Shown: positions 1-9,750 of the stretch, piece after piece
How the letters are laid out: every line of letters starts with the position of its first letter
Numbering within the stretch: position 1 is the stretch's first letter
Origin: Acinetobacter sp. C32I
GTDB lineage: Bacteria; Pseudomonadota; Gammaproteobacteria; Pseudomonadales; Moraxellaceae
Direction of reading: 5' to 3'
NCBI RefSeq assembly: GCF_023702715.1
Contig: NZ_CP098480.1
Coordinates: 2,294,001 to 2,358,000, forward strand
DNA: 64,000 nucleotides
Program-made: the position numbers and the translations under genes
The notes under the pieces: generated by a model
What the model saw: only the letters and a program-made list of their open reading frames with translations
What the model was told of the DNA's origin: nothing
Databases searched by the model: none

Positions 1-63
1 TTCGTGCATAAATGATTGTAGAAGTCGATGCTCAACATCGCGAGCATCCATTAGACTTTTCAT
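1..63 (-). CDS. possible 5' end of a divergent gene (partial)
   Basis: An open frame runs from an ATG at 61-63 leftward off the window edge for 21 codons (begins MKSLMDARDVEHRLL). There is a second in-frame ATG at 49-51. No good ribosome binding site is visible. In Pseudomonas the gene divergent from trxA-rho is ppx (exopolyphosphatase), so that is a candidate by position, but 21 residues give no domain evidence and the call rests on an open frame plus synteny. Confidence 0.3.
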   Translation of the reverse strand, partial: MKSLMDARDVEHRLLQSFMHE

Positions 64-92
64 TTTCAAACTTGAATAATCAGAACAAACCC

Positions 93-121
93 TTACATTG
101 AATAAAGCGGCAATGTAATAT
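93..121 (+). promoter_or_regulatory. candidate sigma70 promoter of trxA
   Basis: A TTACAT box at 93-98 and TAATAT at 116-121 are separated by 17 bp, placing the start of transcription about 45-50 nt before the trxA ATG. A TTGGAG ribosome binding site precedes the ATG. This is a pattern match only. Confidence 0.5.
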
Positions 122-175
122 TCATCGTGATGATGATCAAATTCGCACTTTATTTCTTAAATTTGGAGCAACCTT

Positions 176-502
176 ATGTCTGCGACTATTGTTAATACAA
201 CTGATGCTAACTTCCAAGCAGATGTTTTAGATGCTGAAACCCCGGTACTTGTTGATTTCTGGGCTGGCTGGTGTGCGCCATGTAAAGCAATTGCACCTGT
301 TCTTGAAGACTTGTCTACTGAATATGCTGGCAAAGTAAAAATCGTTAAAGTTGATGTGACCGCATGTGAAGATACTGCTGTTAAATATAACATCCGTAAT
401 ATTCCAGCATTATTGATGTTTAAAAATGGTGAAGTTGTCGCTCAACAAGTGGGTGCAGCACCTCGCTCTAAACTTGCAGCGTTCATTGACCAAAACATCT
501 AA
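176..502 (+). CDS. trxA: thioredoxin
   Basis: Cytoplasmic thiol-disulfide reductant that is recharged by thioredoxin reductase and supplies electrons to ribonucleotide reductase, methionine sulfoxide reductase and others. The protein has 108 residues, the normal length for TrxA. The active site is WCAPC (Cys33 and Cys36), so the usual WCGPC has Ala for Gly. The cis-proline loop (NIPALLMF, about residues 74-81) and the buried Asp (LVDFWA) are present. It sits upstream of rho in the same direction, as in Pseudomonas, but has its own promoter and a hairpin after the stop, so it is probably transcribed separately. The call is secure. Confidence 0.97.
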   Translation: MSATIVNTTDANFQADVLDAETPVLVDFWAGWCAPCKAIAPVLEDLSTEYAGKVKIVKVDVTACEDTAVKYNIRNIPALLMFKNGEVVAQQVGAAPRSKLAAFIDQNI

Positions 503-525
503 TTTAATTGTTTACAGTCAATAGC

Positions 526-558
526 AGAAATACGCGATTCATTAAATCGCGTATTTCT
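526..558 (+). terminator. hairpin terminator after trxA
   Basis: A perfect inverted repeat of 13-14 bp (526-539 with 545-558, core AATACGCGAT) starts 24 nt after the trxA stop. The following T content is modest, so termination may be partial; it separates trxA from the rho promoter. Confidence 0.65.
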
Positions 559-567
559 TCGTAAAAA

Positions 568-596
568 TTGACAATTTGCTTGATTTCCTCTATATT
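568..596 (+). promoter_or_regulatory. near-consensus sigma70 promoter of rho
   Basis: TTGACA at 568-573 and TATATT at 591-596 have the ideal 17-bp spacing. The predicted start, near 603, lies about 228 nt before the rho ATG. It begins 9 nt after the trxA hairpin, so rho has an independent strong promoter. Confidence 0.75.
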
Positions 597-602
597 TCTG
601 GA

Positions 603-830
603 TCAAGAAGCTTTGAATGGAATCTACTTCATTGCGCTTCTTACAAGACACAAAACATAAGATCGCCGCTCGGCAATAAACAATTGTTTTCACATTTCTC
701 TCTGAAACAATGAACCAGACTACTGAATCGTGGTTGTGTAAATACAATTACCTCAGCATGTATGTATGCGGTCGATTTTTATTCTTTCCCTAACGTAGTC
801 CTCCACTTATTCCATTCTGTCTGACCACTT
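603..830 (+). promoter_or_regulatory. long 5' leader of rho
   Basis: About 228 nt lie between the predicted start and the ATG, with no convincing gene. The last 50 nt (about 780-830) are rich in C and T and poor in G, the composition of a Rho utilisation site. In E. coli rho is autoregulated by Rho-dependent attenuation in its leader; this leader has the length and composition for the same control, which is an inference. Confidence 0.45.
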
Positions 831-2099
831 ATGAACTTAACTGAACTCAAGAAAAAACCCATTGGCGAACTCATTAAAATTGCGGAGTTTATGGGCCTTG
901 AAGGCATGGCACGTAACCGTAAACAAGATATTATTTTTGCCATTTTAAAACGCCATGCCATGAACGGCGAAGAAATCTTTGGTGATGGTGTTCTCGAAAT
1001 TCTTTCTGATGGTTTTGGCTTCCTACGCTCTGCGGCTGGTTCATATTTAGCAGGGCCAGATGACATCTATGTCAGCCCATCGCAAATCCGCCGTTTTAAC
1101 TTACGTACGGGTGATACCATTACTGGTACTATTCGCCCGCCAAAAGAAGGTGAACGTTATTTTGCTTTATTAAAAGTAAACCAAATTAACTACGATACGC
1201 CTGAAAACTCGCGTAATAAAATTTTATTTGAAAACCTGACCCCATTATTCCCGACTGAACAACTGGTCATGGAACTCGGTAATGGTACAACTGAAGATTT
1301 AACCTCTCGTGTAGTCGATCTGATTGCGCCGATTGGTAAAGGTCAACGTTCTATTATTGTTGCACCACCGAAAGCGGGTAAAACAATGTTATTGCAAACC
1401 ATTGCACAATCCATTGTTCGTAATAACCCTGAAGTGTTCCTGATTGTGCTGTTAATTGACGAACGTCCTGAAGAAGTTACCGAAATGGAGCGTACTGTTC
1501 GTGGTGAAGTGATTGCATCTACATTCGATGAAGCACCAGCCCGCCACGTTCAAGTTGCTGAAATGGTGATTGAAAAAGCAAAACGTCTGGTTGAACACAA
1601 GAAGGATGTTGTCATTCTACTTGACTCGATTACCCGTCTTGCACGTGCCTATAACACCGTCATTCCTTCATCAGGTAAGGTATTAACAGGTGGTGTGGAT
1701 GCACATGCCTTAGAACGTCCAAAGCGTTTCTTCGGTGCTGCACGTAACATTGAAGAAGGTGGTTCACTCAGCATTATCTCAACTGCCTTGATTGAAACAG
1801 GCAGTAAGATGGATGATGTGATCTACGAAGAATTTAAAGGTACAGGTAACCAAGAGATTACCCTTGACCGTCGTATCGCAGAGAAACGTGTATTCCCTGC
1901 AATGAACATCAAGAAATCTGGTACGCGCCGTGAAGAACGCCTCATGAGTGAAGAAAATCTACGTAAAGTCTGGATTTTACGTAAACTTCTTCACCCAATG
2001 GATGAACTTGCTGCGATGGAGTTCTTATTGGATCGTATGAAAGAAACAAAGACCAATGATGACTTCTTCGACCAAATGAAACGCAAAGCTTCCACTTAA
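831..2099 (+). CDS. rho: transcription termination factor Rho
   Basis: Hexameric RNA-dependent ATPase and helicase that ends transcription at C-rich unstructured RNA. At 422 residues it matches the compact enterobacterial form without a long insertion. In order: an N-terminal helical domain (1-47), a cold-shock-type RNA-binding domain (about 50-118, with [20 protein letters not shown] primary-site residues), a Walker A loop (APPKAGKT, about 178-185), Walker B ([10 protein letters not shown]), and the R-loop region ending in SGTRREE. It is followed directly by its own intrinsic terminator. Confidence 0.98.
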   Translation: MNLTELKKKPIGELIKIAEFMGLEGMARNRKQDIIFAILKRHAMNGEEIFGDGVLEILSDGFGFLRSAAGSYLAGPDDIYVSPSQIRRFNLRTGDTITGTIRPPKEGERYFALLKVNQINYDTPENSRNKILFENLTPLFPTEQLVMELGNGTTEDLTSRVVDLIAPIGKGQRSIIVAPPKAGKTMLLQTIAQSIVRNNPEVFLIVLLIDERPEEVTEMERTVRGEVIASTFDEAPARHVQVAEMVIEKAKRLVEHKKDVVILLDSITRLARAYNTVIPSSGKVLTGGVDAHALERPKRFFGAARNIEEGGSLSIISTALIETGSKMDDVIYEEFKGTGNQEITLDRRIAEKRVFPAMNIKKSGTRREERLMSEENLRKVWILRKLLHPMDELAAMEFLLDRMKETKTNDDFFDQMKRKAST

Positions 2100-2110
2100 G
2101 CTTCAAATAA

Positions 2111-2143
2111 AAAAAGCTACCTTAATGGTAGCTTTTTTTATTT
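2111..2143 (+). terminator. intrinsic terminator of rho
   Basis: The stem AAAAAGCTACC (2111-2121) pairs with GGTAGCTTTTT (2127-2137) around a 5-nt loop and is followed by more T residues. It starts 11 nt after the rho stop. Confidence 0.85.
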
Positions 2144-2489
2144 GGTTGACATGCTTACACAACATTTACATTTTTTTAAAAATTTTACCAAAAACACTAC
2201 CTCATTGATTTATATATATATTCATCAAATAACTTATTTTATTTCCACAACTTACCGATTTAAATTTTATTATCCATAGTTATTTTCTATCAAAAAACAG
2301 CCAAATTCTGCCCATTTTTGTCGTTTTGTTGGACAGAACAGTAGTAATTCATGAATTGCTTTGATAGGATAGCTACAGACCAGTTAGGCTGCTCCCTGCG
2401 TTGTTACCTAAAGCGTTTAGGAATAATAAAAGCACAAACAGACTAACTCTAGGTTTTTTTTAATCTCACAATTTTATGAGAGTGATGCC
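2144..2489 (+). other. AT-rich intergenic region and leader of the small lipoprotein gene
   Basis: No gene is visible in about 350 nt. The first 150 nt are very AT-rich. The last 110 nt look like a structured leader: a small hairpin CCTAAA-GCG-TTTAGG at 2409-2423, an AGTTAG...CTAACT pairing flanking it, and a run of eight T residues at about 2454-2461 just upstream of the start codon. This could be a leader attenuator or a short separate RNA. I could not find a convincing promoter. Confidence 0.35.
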
Positions 2490-2756
2490 ATGTTATTCAA
2501 AAAATTCGCTGTTGCTGCTGCTATTGCTACTACTTTAGCTTTCGTTGGTTGTACTAAGAAAGAAGAAGCGCCAGCTACTGACGCTACTGCTGCTGCATCT
2601 GAAGCTGTAGAAGCTGCTTCTGAAGCTACTGAAGCTGTTGAAGCTGCTGCTTCTGACGTTGCTGAAGCTGCTTCTGACGTTGCTGCTACTACTGAAGCTG
2701 CTGCTTCTGACGTTGCTGCTGAAGCTGCTCCAGTTGAAGCTTCTGCTGCACAATAA
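2490..2756 (+). CDS. small alanine-rich lipoprotein
   Basis: 88 residues with a lipoprotein signal: KK, a hydrophobic stretch, then a lipobox ending FVGC (lipidated Cys at residue 21). The mature part is almost only Ala, Glu, Ser, Val, Asp and Thr, with repeats of AASDVAEA type, suggesting an extended or helical envelope protein, perhaps an analogue of Lpp in size and composition though not in sequence. Nearly every Ala codon is GCT, a strong bias typical of highly expressed genes. The ribosome site GAGAG lies 7 nt before the ATG. It has its own terminator. The function is unknown. Confidence 0.8.
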   Translation: MLFKKFAVAAAIATTLAFVGCTKKEEAPATDATAAASEAVEAASEATEAVEAAASDVAEAASDVAATTEAAASDVAAEAAPVEASAAQ

Positions 2757-2773
2757 TCTAGTTTCTAGATTAG

Positions 2774-2805
2774 AAAAAAGAGAGCCTTTTCGGCTCTCTT
2801 TTTTT
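2774..2805 (+). terminator. intrinsic terminator of the small lipoprotein gene
   Basis: The stem GAGAGCC (2780-2786) pairs with GGCTCTC (2792-2798), extended by flanking A and T runs and ending in seven T residues. Confidence 0.88.
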
Positions 2806-2840
2806 ATACTTAATTTTTATTAAACTTAAGTATAAAAAAA
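2799..2840. repeat. 14-bp inverted repeat joining two convergent terminators
   Basis: TTTTTTTATACTTA (2799-2812) and TAAGTATAAAAAAA (2827-2840) are perfect inverted copies around a 14-nt loop. The arms contain the T tract of the lipoprotein terminator and, on the other strand, the T tract of the ihfA terminator. Confidence 0.85.
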
Positions 2841-2858
2841 GCAGATCAATCGATCTGC
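2834..2858 (-). terminator. intrinsic terminator of pheST-ihfA, overlapping the ihfA stop codon
   Basis: On the minus strand GCAGATC-GATT-GATCTGC (2858-2841) is followed directly by seven T residues (2840-2834). The stem includes the last codons and the TGA stop of ihfA (2846-2848). Confidence 0.85.
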
Positions 2859-3142
2859 TCATTTCCAACACGCTGTCTAAATTTCTGACCCGCTCGGAAC
2901 GTTACCACACGACGAGCAGAAATTGGAATTTCTTCACCTGTCTTTGGATTACGTCCTGGACGTTCACGTTTATCACGCAACTCAAAATTACCGAAGCCCG
3001 AAAGTTTGACTTGTTCACCCGCAATTAATGCTTGGCTGATTTCATCAAAAAATAGCTCGACCATTTGTTTTGCTTCACGGCGATTTAAGCTAGTAAGCTC
3101 ACTTAAATGGTCCGCCATATCTGCTTTTGTTAATGCTGTCAT
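2846..3142 (-). CDS. ihfA: integration host factor subunit alpha
   Basis: Sequence-specific DNA-bending protein that works as a heterodimer with IhfB in transcription, recombination and replication. It has 98 residues with the HU/IHF fold: N-terminal helices ([17 protein letters not shown]), then the beta-arm with [12 protein letters not shown], holding the Pro that intercalates into DNA, and the C-terminal [15 protein letters not shown]. Its ATG overlaps the pheT stop by 4 nt (ATGA), so translation is coupled, and it ends the pheST operon, the usual place for this gene. Confidence 0.97.
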   Translation of the reverse strand: MTALTKADMADHLSELTSLNRREAKQMVELFFDEISQALIAGEQVKLSGFGNFELRDKRERPGRNPKTGEEIPISARRVVTFRAGQKFRQRVGNEQID

Positions 3143-5520
3143 GAGGCCCTCAATGTCGCTTGGTAAGTGTCTTCCAACACTTGAATAATGTTATCCATAC
3201 CAGATTTAATTTCAGCATCTTCAAGCGTACGAGTTGGATGTTGCCAGAGCACTGCAAAAGCTAAAGAGCGTTTGCCTTGTTCAACCCCTTGCCCCGTATA
3301 CACATCGAACAACCATGTTGAGTCGAGTAACTCACCACCAGTCTGCTCAATTAACCGCTGAATATCTCTTACCTCAATATTATCAGAGATTAAAAGCGCA
3401 ATATCACGTCTAACCGATGGAAAACGTGATAATTCTGTAAAATTAGATACATAAGATTGCAAAACTGCCTGCTGATCCAGCTCAGCCACCCAAGTTGTGC
3501 CCAAATCGAGTTCATTTTCCAAAGATGGATGTAAGCGACCGAGATAACCAATCGACTGTCCATTCACCAAAATCTCAGCCGACTGGCCTGGGTGTAACCA
3601 TGCACGCTCGGTACGCACAAATTCAACAGCAATCCGACCCGCAGCTAAAATCTCTTCAATCTCACCTTTGAAATCGAAGAAGTCCATTGCCTGTGGTTTT
3701 GCATGCCAAGATTCTGGTACACGTGAACCAACCGCAATCAATGCCAAAGTTGGGATTTGTTTTAGATCATGAATGCTTTGCGCATTCTGATAATCAAAAC
3801 GCAAACCGAGCTCGAAGAAACGAACACGCTGCTGCTGACGGTTCAAGTTGTATTGAACACAAGGAATCAAGCTTGACAGCAAGGTACTACGCATTGCTGC
3901 CAAATCACTTGAAATCGGATTCGCCAACATCAACGGGTGAACATTTGGATTCAATTGCTTTTCAAGCTTGGCATCGGCAAAGCTAAAGCTAATTGCTTCT
4001 TGGTAGCCTAGTGTCACTGCAGTTTGACGTAATTGTGCAACTTCAAAACGGTCTTGATACGTTTCCAGTTTTACATCAATTTTTGGCAGACTGATTTGAA
4101 TATTGTCATAACCGTGAATACGCGCCACTTCTTCAATCAGGTCTTGATAGATCGCCATATCATAACGATGTGATGGCGGAACAACACGCCACTGACCTTG
4201 TGCTTTAGTTTCCACGACACAACCAAGACGTGTTAATGCATCGACAATAAAATCACCTGCAACTTGATAACCCAGCAACTGATCAACTTGTGCTTGCTGT
4301 AGTTCAATCGCATCACGGGTTGGCAGTAAAGTTGTCTGTTCAGCAATCGTCACTGGACCAAATTCACCGCCTGCAAAGGCCTGAATCAACTCAGAAGCAC
4401 GGTGCATAGCAATCATCGGCAATTCAAAATCTACACCACGTTCATAACGTTGTGATGAATCGGTATGCAAACCAAAACGACGTGCGCGCCCTGCAATGGC
4501 CAAAGGTGCAAAGAAAGCACTTTCAAGGAAGATATCTTGGGTATCATCAGTTACCGATGAATCTAATCCCCCCATAATCCCCGCAATCGCCAATAGTTTC
4601 TGATCATCTGCAATGACCATGATGTCATCTTGCAATTCAACTTCTTGATCATTCAACAGCGTCAATTTTTCTTGTGGCTGTGCTTGACGGACTTGAATCG
4701 AACCTTCGATTTTTGCCAGATCAAAGGCATGCATCGGTTGACCGAGTTCAAGTAACACATAGTTGGTAATATCCACCAGAATACTATGGGTACGAATCCC
4801 TGAGCGTGCCAGTGCCTGTTCCATCCATTCAGGGGTTGGCGCTTTCACATTGACATTTTTAACGATACGCCCCAAATAACGTGGTGTACCTTCTGTACTG
4901 ATGTTGACTGCTTTCTCATCAGCAATATTTGCTGCAATGGCCTGAATCTTCGGCTCATTCGCTGCAAGCTGGTTAATCACCGCGATTTCACGTGCAATAC
5001 CGCGAATACTAAAGCAGTCACCACGGTTTGGCGTGATACTAATATCAATCACATTGTCATCAAGTTTTAAATATTCACGAATATTCATTCCCACTGGCGC
5101 ATCAGCAGGCAACTCTAACAAACCATCAATTTTGTCTTCTAAATCAATTTCAGAAGCACCGCAGAGCATACCTTGTGATTCCATACCACGGAGCTTGCCT
5201 TTTTTAATTTTGAAATCGCCTGGCAATACCGCACCGATCGTTGCAACAGGTGCTTTCATGCCCACACGAACATTTGGCGCACCACAGACAATCTGTAAGG
5301 CTTCACCTGAACCAATATTAATCGTGGTCACACGTAAACGATCTGCATCTGGATGTTGTTCAACCGTAAGGACTTCACCAACAACCACACCGGTAAACGG
5401 TTTTGCAACAGGTGCTAACTCATCGACTTCCAAACCCAACATGGTCAATTGATCAGACAATGTATCGCTATCAATCGCTGGATTTACCCAGCTGCGTAAC
5501 CAATTTTCACTAATTTTCAT
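3139..5520 (-). CDS. pheT: phenylalanyl-tRNA synthetase beta subunit
   Basis: The large subunit of the alpha2-beta2 enzyme that charges tRNA-Phe. 793 residues, normal length. It shows the EMAP-like tRNA-binding domain (about 40-150, [19 protein letters not shown]), the B3/B4 editing domain (about 210-390), the B5 domain (about 400-475), the catalytic-like core with FFELG, and the C-terminal anticodon-binding FDX-ACB domain (about 700-793, [10 protein letters not shown]). It lies 33 bp downstream of pheS and overlaps ihfA by 4 nt. Confidence 0.98.
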   Translation of the reverse strand: MKISENWLRSWVNPAIDSDTLSDQLTMLGLEVDELAPVAKPFTGVVVGEVLTVEQHPDADRLRVTTINIGSGEALQIVCGAPNVRVGMKAPVATIGAVLPGDFKIKKGKLRGMESQGMLCGASEIDLEDKIDGLLELPADAPVGMNIREYLKLDDNVIDISITPNRGDCFSIRGIAREIAVINQLAANEPKIQAIAANIADEKAVNISTEGTPRYLGRIVKNVNVKAPTPEWMEQALARSGIRTHSILVDITNYVLLELGQPMHAFDLAKIEGSIQVRQAQPQEKLTLLNDQEVELQDDIMVIADDQKLLAIAGIMGGLDSSVTDDTQDIFLESAFFAPLAIAGRARRFGLHTDSSQRYERGVDFELPMIAMHRASELIQAFAGGEFGPVTIAEQTTLLPTRDAIELQQAQVDQLLGYQVAGDFIVDALTRLGCVVETKAQGQWRVVPPSHRYDMAIYQDLIEEVARIHGYDNIQISLPKIDVKLETYQDRFEVAQLRQTAVTLGYQEAISFSFADAKLEKQLNPNVHPLMLANPISSDLAAMRSTLLSSLIPCVQYNLNRQQQRVRFFELGLRFDYQNAQSIHDLKQIPTLALIAVGSRVPESWHAKPQAMDFFDFKGEIEEILAAGRIAVEFVRTERAWLHPGQSAEILVNGQSIGYLGRLHPSLENELDLGTTWVAELDQQAVLQSYVSNFTELSRFPSVRRDIALLISDNIEVRDIQRLIEQTGGELLDSTWLFDVYTGQGVEQGKRSLAFAVLWQHPTRTLEDAEIKSGMDNIIQVLEDTYQATLRAS

Positions 5521-5553
5521 TTGTATAAACCTTCTTTAATCCTGAAAAACTGT

Positions 5554-6576
<1,023 letters not shown>

Positions 6577-6765
6577 CTATAGTTTATCAGCTTTTTACCT
6601 ATTTTATGAAGCTAAACCGCTGTTTAAATAGCATCCTTTTTCAGGCTAGAATCTGAAGATAAAATCGTCAGTTTTGCCGATCAATCATTTAAATTTTCGT
6701 AAAAAATAATCAATAATTGAATAAAATGTATAAGATATCGATATCGTCAATGAGAAAGAATAACG

Positions 6766-7767
6766 ATGGCGCTTGATCAGATCTGGAAACAACAGCTTAC
6801 ACTTGTGACTTATGGCAATGAGTTCCTCGCAGGTGAACTCAATTTTAGTCGCTGGATTGAACATCCGATTTTCAATCAAAATCGGCTGATCTTTAGGGAT
6901 TTACTCTCCCAGCACCTGTTAGCACAACATTTCCAGATTTGGCTTGAAGGGCTAAAAAAACAAGGGGTTAAAAAACTCAGCCTACATTTATCCAGCGTAC
7001 TCAATGATGAGCAAAATCCCAATGCCAATGTAGAGCTGCTTCCCTTCGCACATTTTATTGTGAGCCATCAAGGCAATAAAAAAAACGCGTGGATTTGTGG
7101 ACAGGAACTGGCTGAATGGGATAACAGTGATCAAGCCTTTGATATACCCGCATCCCAACAAACAACACTCCGCCAAGAAGCATTTTGGCGTTATGAATTG
7201 AATGATAAATTCGCTAAAAAAATTGATGCTGACTTACAGAAAGTGAATTGGAATCAGGTGGCCATTTTCCTGGAAAAAGAACTATTTGACAGCAAATATG
7301 CAGAACATTTTTCTGAGCCAGAACAACAGGACCTCCCTTTCTATGGCTATGAATTGGATTCGACCAGCCCACCAAACCCGCAACTCGCATTGATTCCAAC
7401 CGATTATCCCGCTGATTGTGCGCATCGCCTGTTACATCGTACTCAAGCTTTGGCTGATTATTTAGAACAACAACGACAACATCCTTATCATGCGACAGGT
7501 GAATTGATCAGCCCCGAAGAACAAATCAATTTGCGTAATTTCGCTCAGAAGACTGATGATTTATTTGCAAAATTGATTGTGAAAACAGCAAATCATTACC
7601 AAATGGCCCAACTCACAGCAGAAGAGCCTGAAATTACTGATCGAACCATGGAAATCCCACATCAACTAGATAAAACCCAACATCATAAAGTTGGTACATC
7701 AGGTGTTATCAAACTGATTATCCTGACTGTAATTATCTGTCTGCTTGCTTATTATTTTGGTCTGTAA
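6766..7767 (+). CDS. unknown tail-anchored protein, copy A of a local paralogous pair
   Basis: 333 residues, not recognised. The N-terminus carries a TYGNEFLAGELN segment that is shared, as SYGNEFLTGGVD, with the protein at 8556-9725; LKKQGVKKLSLHL and a late LIVKTANHYQ segment also match there, so the two are diverged paralogues. A single hydrophobic segment of about 20 residues at the very C-terminus (GVIKLIILTVIICLLAYYF) suggests a tail-anchored cytoplasmic-facing membrane protein; there is no signal peptide. The gene runs opposite to pheS inside what is normally the rplT-pheS junction. A 12-bp palindrome GATATCGATATC lies 21 nt upstream of the ATG (6734-6745). Confidence 0.8.
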   Translation: MALDQIWKQQLTLVTYGNEFLAGELNFSRWIEHPIFNQNRLIFRDLLSQHLLAQHFQIWLEGLKKQGVKKLSLHLSSVLNDEQNPNANVELLPFAHFIVSHQGNKKNAWICGQELAEWDNSDQAFDIPASQQTTLRQEAFWRYELNDKFAKKIDADLQKVNWNQVAIFLEKELFDSKYAEHFSEPEQQDLPFYGYELDSTSPPNPQLALIPTDYPADCAHRLLHRTQALADYLEQQRQHPYHATGELISPEEQINLRNFAQKTDDLFAKLIVKTANHYQMAQLTAEEPEITDRTMEIPHQLDKTQHHKVGTSGVIKLIILTVIICLLAYYFGL

Positions 7768-7781
7768 CAACACCATGCATA

Positions 7782-7811
7782 AAAAACCTAGATCACGCCA
7801 TCTAGGTTTTT
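7782..7811. terminator. bidirectional terminator between convergent genes
   Basis: AAAAACCTAGAT (7782-7793) and ATCTAGGTTTTT (7800-7811) form a perfect 12-bp stem with T runs on both strands. Confidence 0.88.
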
Positions 7812-7822
7812 CTTTTATCGTT

Positions 7823-8020
7823 TTAGAAAGTCGGTCGAATTCTGATAATCACTTTATGTCCACCATCATGCTGATTAACAATGTGATGTACATTTTCAAT
7901 TTCACCTTCAACTTCTGCATCTGGCCCATAGAAAATTCGGATGGTTTCACCCTTTCTCGGCACAATACTCAGTTCTGTTTCAAATGCACCTTGCTGTAAC
8001 CCTTCTACGCTCACTAACAT
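7823..8020 (-). CDS. small unknown protein
   Basis: 65 residues beginning MLVSVEGLQQGAFE, mostly beta-strand-like with a charged IRIFYGPDAEVEGEIENVHH middle. No signal peptide, membrane segment or known motif. The AGGA ribosome site 7 nt before the ATG and the shared bidirectional terminator at its 3' end support a real gene. It lies downstream of the ParB-like gene on the same strand, 105 bp away. The function is not known. Confidence 0.65.
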   Translation of the reverse strand: MLVSVEGLQQGAFETELSIVPRKGETIRIFYGPDAEVEGEIENVHHIVNQHDGGHKVIIRIRPTF

Positions 8021-8125
8021 ATTTTTATCCTGATGCTGTTTTCTTTACTGTAAAAAGATTTCAGCGCAAAAGTCTAATCGAACATGTTTGGGTTATGTAA
8101 TCATTAAATAAATCAATAGAGTATC

Positions 8126-8503
8126 TTACTCATCATAATCTAAATCATCTTCATCCATATTGAGAAAATCAGGTTCAGGGGTTTGTTCAAATTGCACGGC
8201 GAGAATCTCTGTGTGTTGAAGTAAACTAGCTTTAGCGACGCGATGCATTCCATCCATCACACGCCCTTGTGCACATAAAATAATTGGATAACTCAGATCA
8301 GCGTCTTGAATCAGTTGAAAGTGCTCAATGATTTGTTGTGTTGTTGGAGATTGATCTGGAAACCAATAGGCTTCGTTTAGCTCTTGAATATCAGCCAGTA
8401 AAACCGTCTTAGGCATCAAGTTTTTCGTCAACTCAAGTAAATGATGAACATCCCAAATATAGAGATCTTGTCCAATATTGCGAAAATGATATTGTTTTCT
8501 CAT
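8126..8503 (-). CDS. ParB/sulfiredoxin-fold-like protein
   Basis: 125 residues. The segment YPIILCAQGRVMDGMHRVAKA (about residues 73-93) has the pattern of the ParB N-terminal fold, where a GxRR/GxHR-type loop binds a nucleotide; here it reads DGMHR. The C-terminus is a run of Asp and Glu. There is no helix-turn-helix, so it is not a chromosome-partition ParB. Its role is unknown; the fold is used by CTP-dependent switches, nucleases and kinases. It lies between the two YGNEFL paralogues and is divergent from copy B with 52 bp between the starts, so they may share control. Confidence 0.65.
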   Translation of the reverse strand: MRKQYHFRNIGQDLYIWDVHHLLELTKNLMPKTVLLADIQELNEAYWFPDQSPTTQQIIEHFQLIQDADLSYPIILCAQGRVMDGMHRVAKASLLQHTEILAVQFEQTPEPDFLNMDEDDLDYDE

Positions 8504-8555
8504 TACTTTTTGATCACTCTATCTCCAATTCAAAACGATTATAATAGGAAGAAGA

Positions 8556-9725
8556 GTGTATCTCCATTTACCAAGAATTTACCGTCAAATCGCATTAGTC
8601 AGTTATGGAAATGAATTTTTAACTGGCGGCGTAGATTCCGAGCTTTTAGACCGCCACCCTTTACTCTTCACCCACTTTCCTATTTTACGAAATATTGAGC
8701 AAGGTAATTTACTGGCAGGCTCTGCTTCACATTTTTTAAGTTTTCTGAAATCACAAGGTCTAGAAAAAATCAGTTTACATTCGGCATCCAATCTCTCAAA
8801 TTATTTGAACGAATCGGAACTTTTTAATTTCACCCAAGGTGATAGTGACTTTTGTATTGTCTGCCATTTTCCTCAACAACAGTTAAAAGCACTGATCCAT
8901 TGTGAAGAAAAATCACTTTGGCAAAGCTATGATAACGATGGATACCCATTATACTCAGACTATAACAATTACCATGACAGTGTTGAAAACTATGTGTTGA
9001 TCGATCTTCCTGTCGTGGCTATTTCGAGTATTACTGAAGATTTAAAACCTATCTCTTGGCAAAGCTTTTTCAATGAATACCAAGAAAAAATCTATCATTT
9101 TGCAGTGGCTCGACGCTTTGGAAGTTACCCTGTTCCGTTGACTGATAATAATTGCTATGAAGGCGATATGTATCAAATTGAAGAACAGTTCCCAGTACTC
9201 CCCTATAATCTGAAAAAGAACTATGCCAGTATTTTAATGCTCAATGCTGCTCGCTTAAAAAGTCAGTTTGATAATGAATCTCATATCAAAAATGACAATG
9301 GGGATTACTGGCACATGTCTGAAACTGAAAAACTAGAATTTGATACTGCACGTAATACACTCGAAGAATTCCACATCCTTATCTTAAAATATACGGCCAA
9401 CCAATATCAGAACTCAAATATCAGTCATCAGCATGACCAACACAATGCGTTTAAATTTTCTCCTAAATCTCTAGATACTATCGAATTTTCAAGCACTCCT
9501 CCTCCATTGGCAGAGCATGAAACTTCTTCATTCACAGAACCTCAACCCCACTTTCATTGGTCAGGAATCATAAAATTTCTATGGTCCATGCTATGGTGTT
9601 ATTGTGCGTTATGGACCTTAGCTTATTTCGCAGTTGATTGGGGTAATCTTTTTATTCTGATTCTTGCTTTTATCTATGCCATATATAAAGTACTTAAAAA
9701 ATTAGCCAATGAAAAAGACCACTAA
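8556..9725 (+). CDS. unknown membrane-anchored protein, copy B of a local paralogous pair
   Basis: 389 residues starting at a GTG with AGGA 6 nt upstream. It is a diverged relative of the protein at 6766-7767: both begin with a short basic lead, then (T/S)YGNEFL, a hydrophobic-helical stretch ending LEKISLH, and a late LILKYTANQYQ. The C-terminus has two hydrophobic stretches (about 330-375), making a hairpin or double pass, followed by a basic tail. It lacks a signal peptide. The last codons form one arm of the terminator. Function unknown. Confidence 0.8.
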   Translation: MYLHLPRIYRQIALVSYGNEFLTGGVDSELLDRHPLLFTHFPILRNIEQGNLLAGSASHFLSFLKSQGLEKISLHSASNLSNYLNESELFNFTQGDSDFCIVCHFPQQQLKALIHCEEKSLWQSYDNDGYPLYSDYNNYHDSVENYVLIDLPVVAISSITEDLKPISWQSFFNEYQEKIYHFAVARRFGSYPVPLTDNNCYEGDMYQIEEQFPVLPYNLKKNYASILMLNAARLKSQFDNESHIKNDNGDYWHMSETEKLEFDTARNTLEEFHILILKYTANQYQNSNISHQHDQHNAFKFSPKSLDTIEFSSTPPPLAEHETSSFTEPQPHFHWSGIIKFLWSMLWCYCALWTLAYFAVDWGNLFILILAFIYAIYKVLKKLANEKDH

Positions 9726-9741
9726 AAATGCGGTCTTTTTC
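9711..9741. terminator. bidirectional terminator overlapping the end of copy B
   Basis: GAAAAAGACC (9711-9720) pairs with GGTCTTTTTC (9732-9741). The left arm is coding sequence of the preceding gene (its stop is at 9723-9725), and the structure also serves the NADAR gene ending at 9751 from the other side. Confidence 0.82.
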
Positions 9742-9750
9742 ATTTTGTGC

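Noticed and set aside
2535..2753. Serine-rich open frame opposite the small lipoprotein gene
   Set aside because: It is the mirror of the GCT/GAA-rich repeat; any frame there stays open. No ribosome site.
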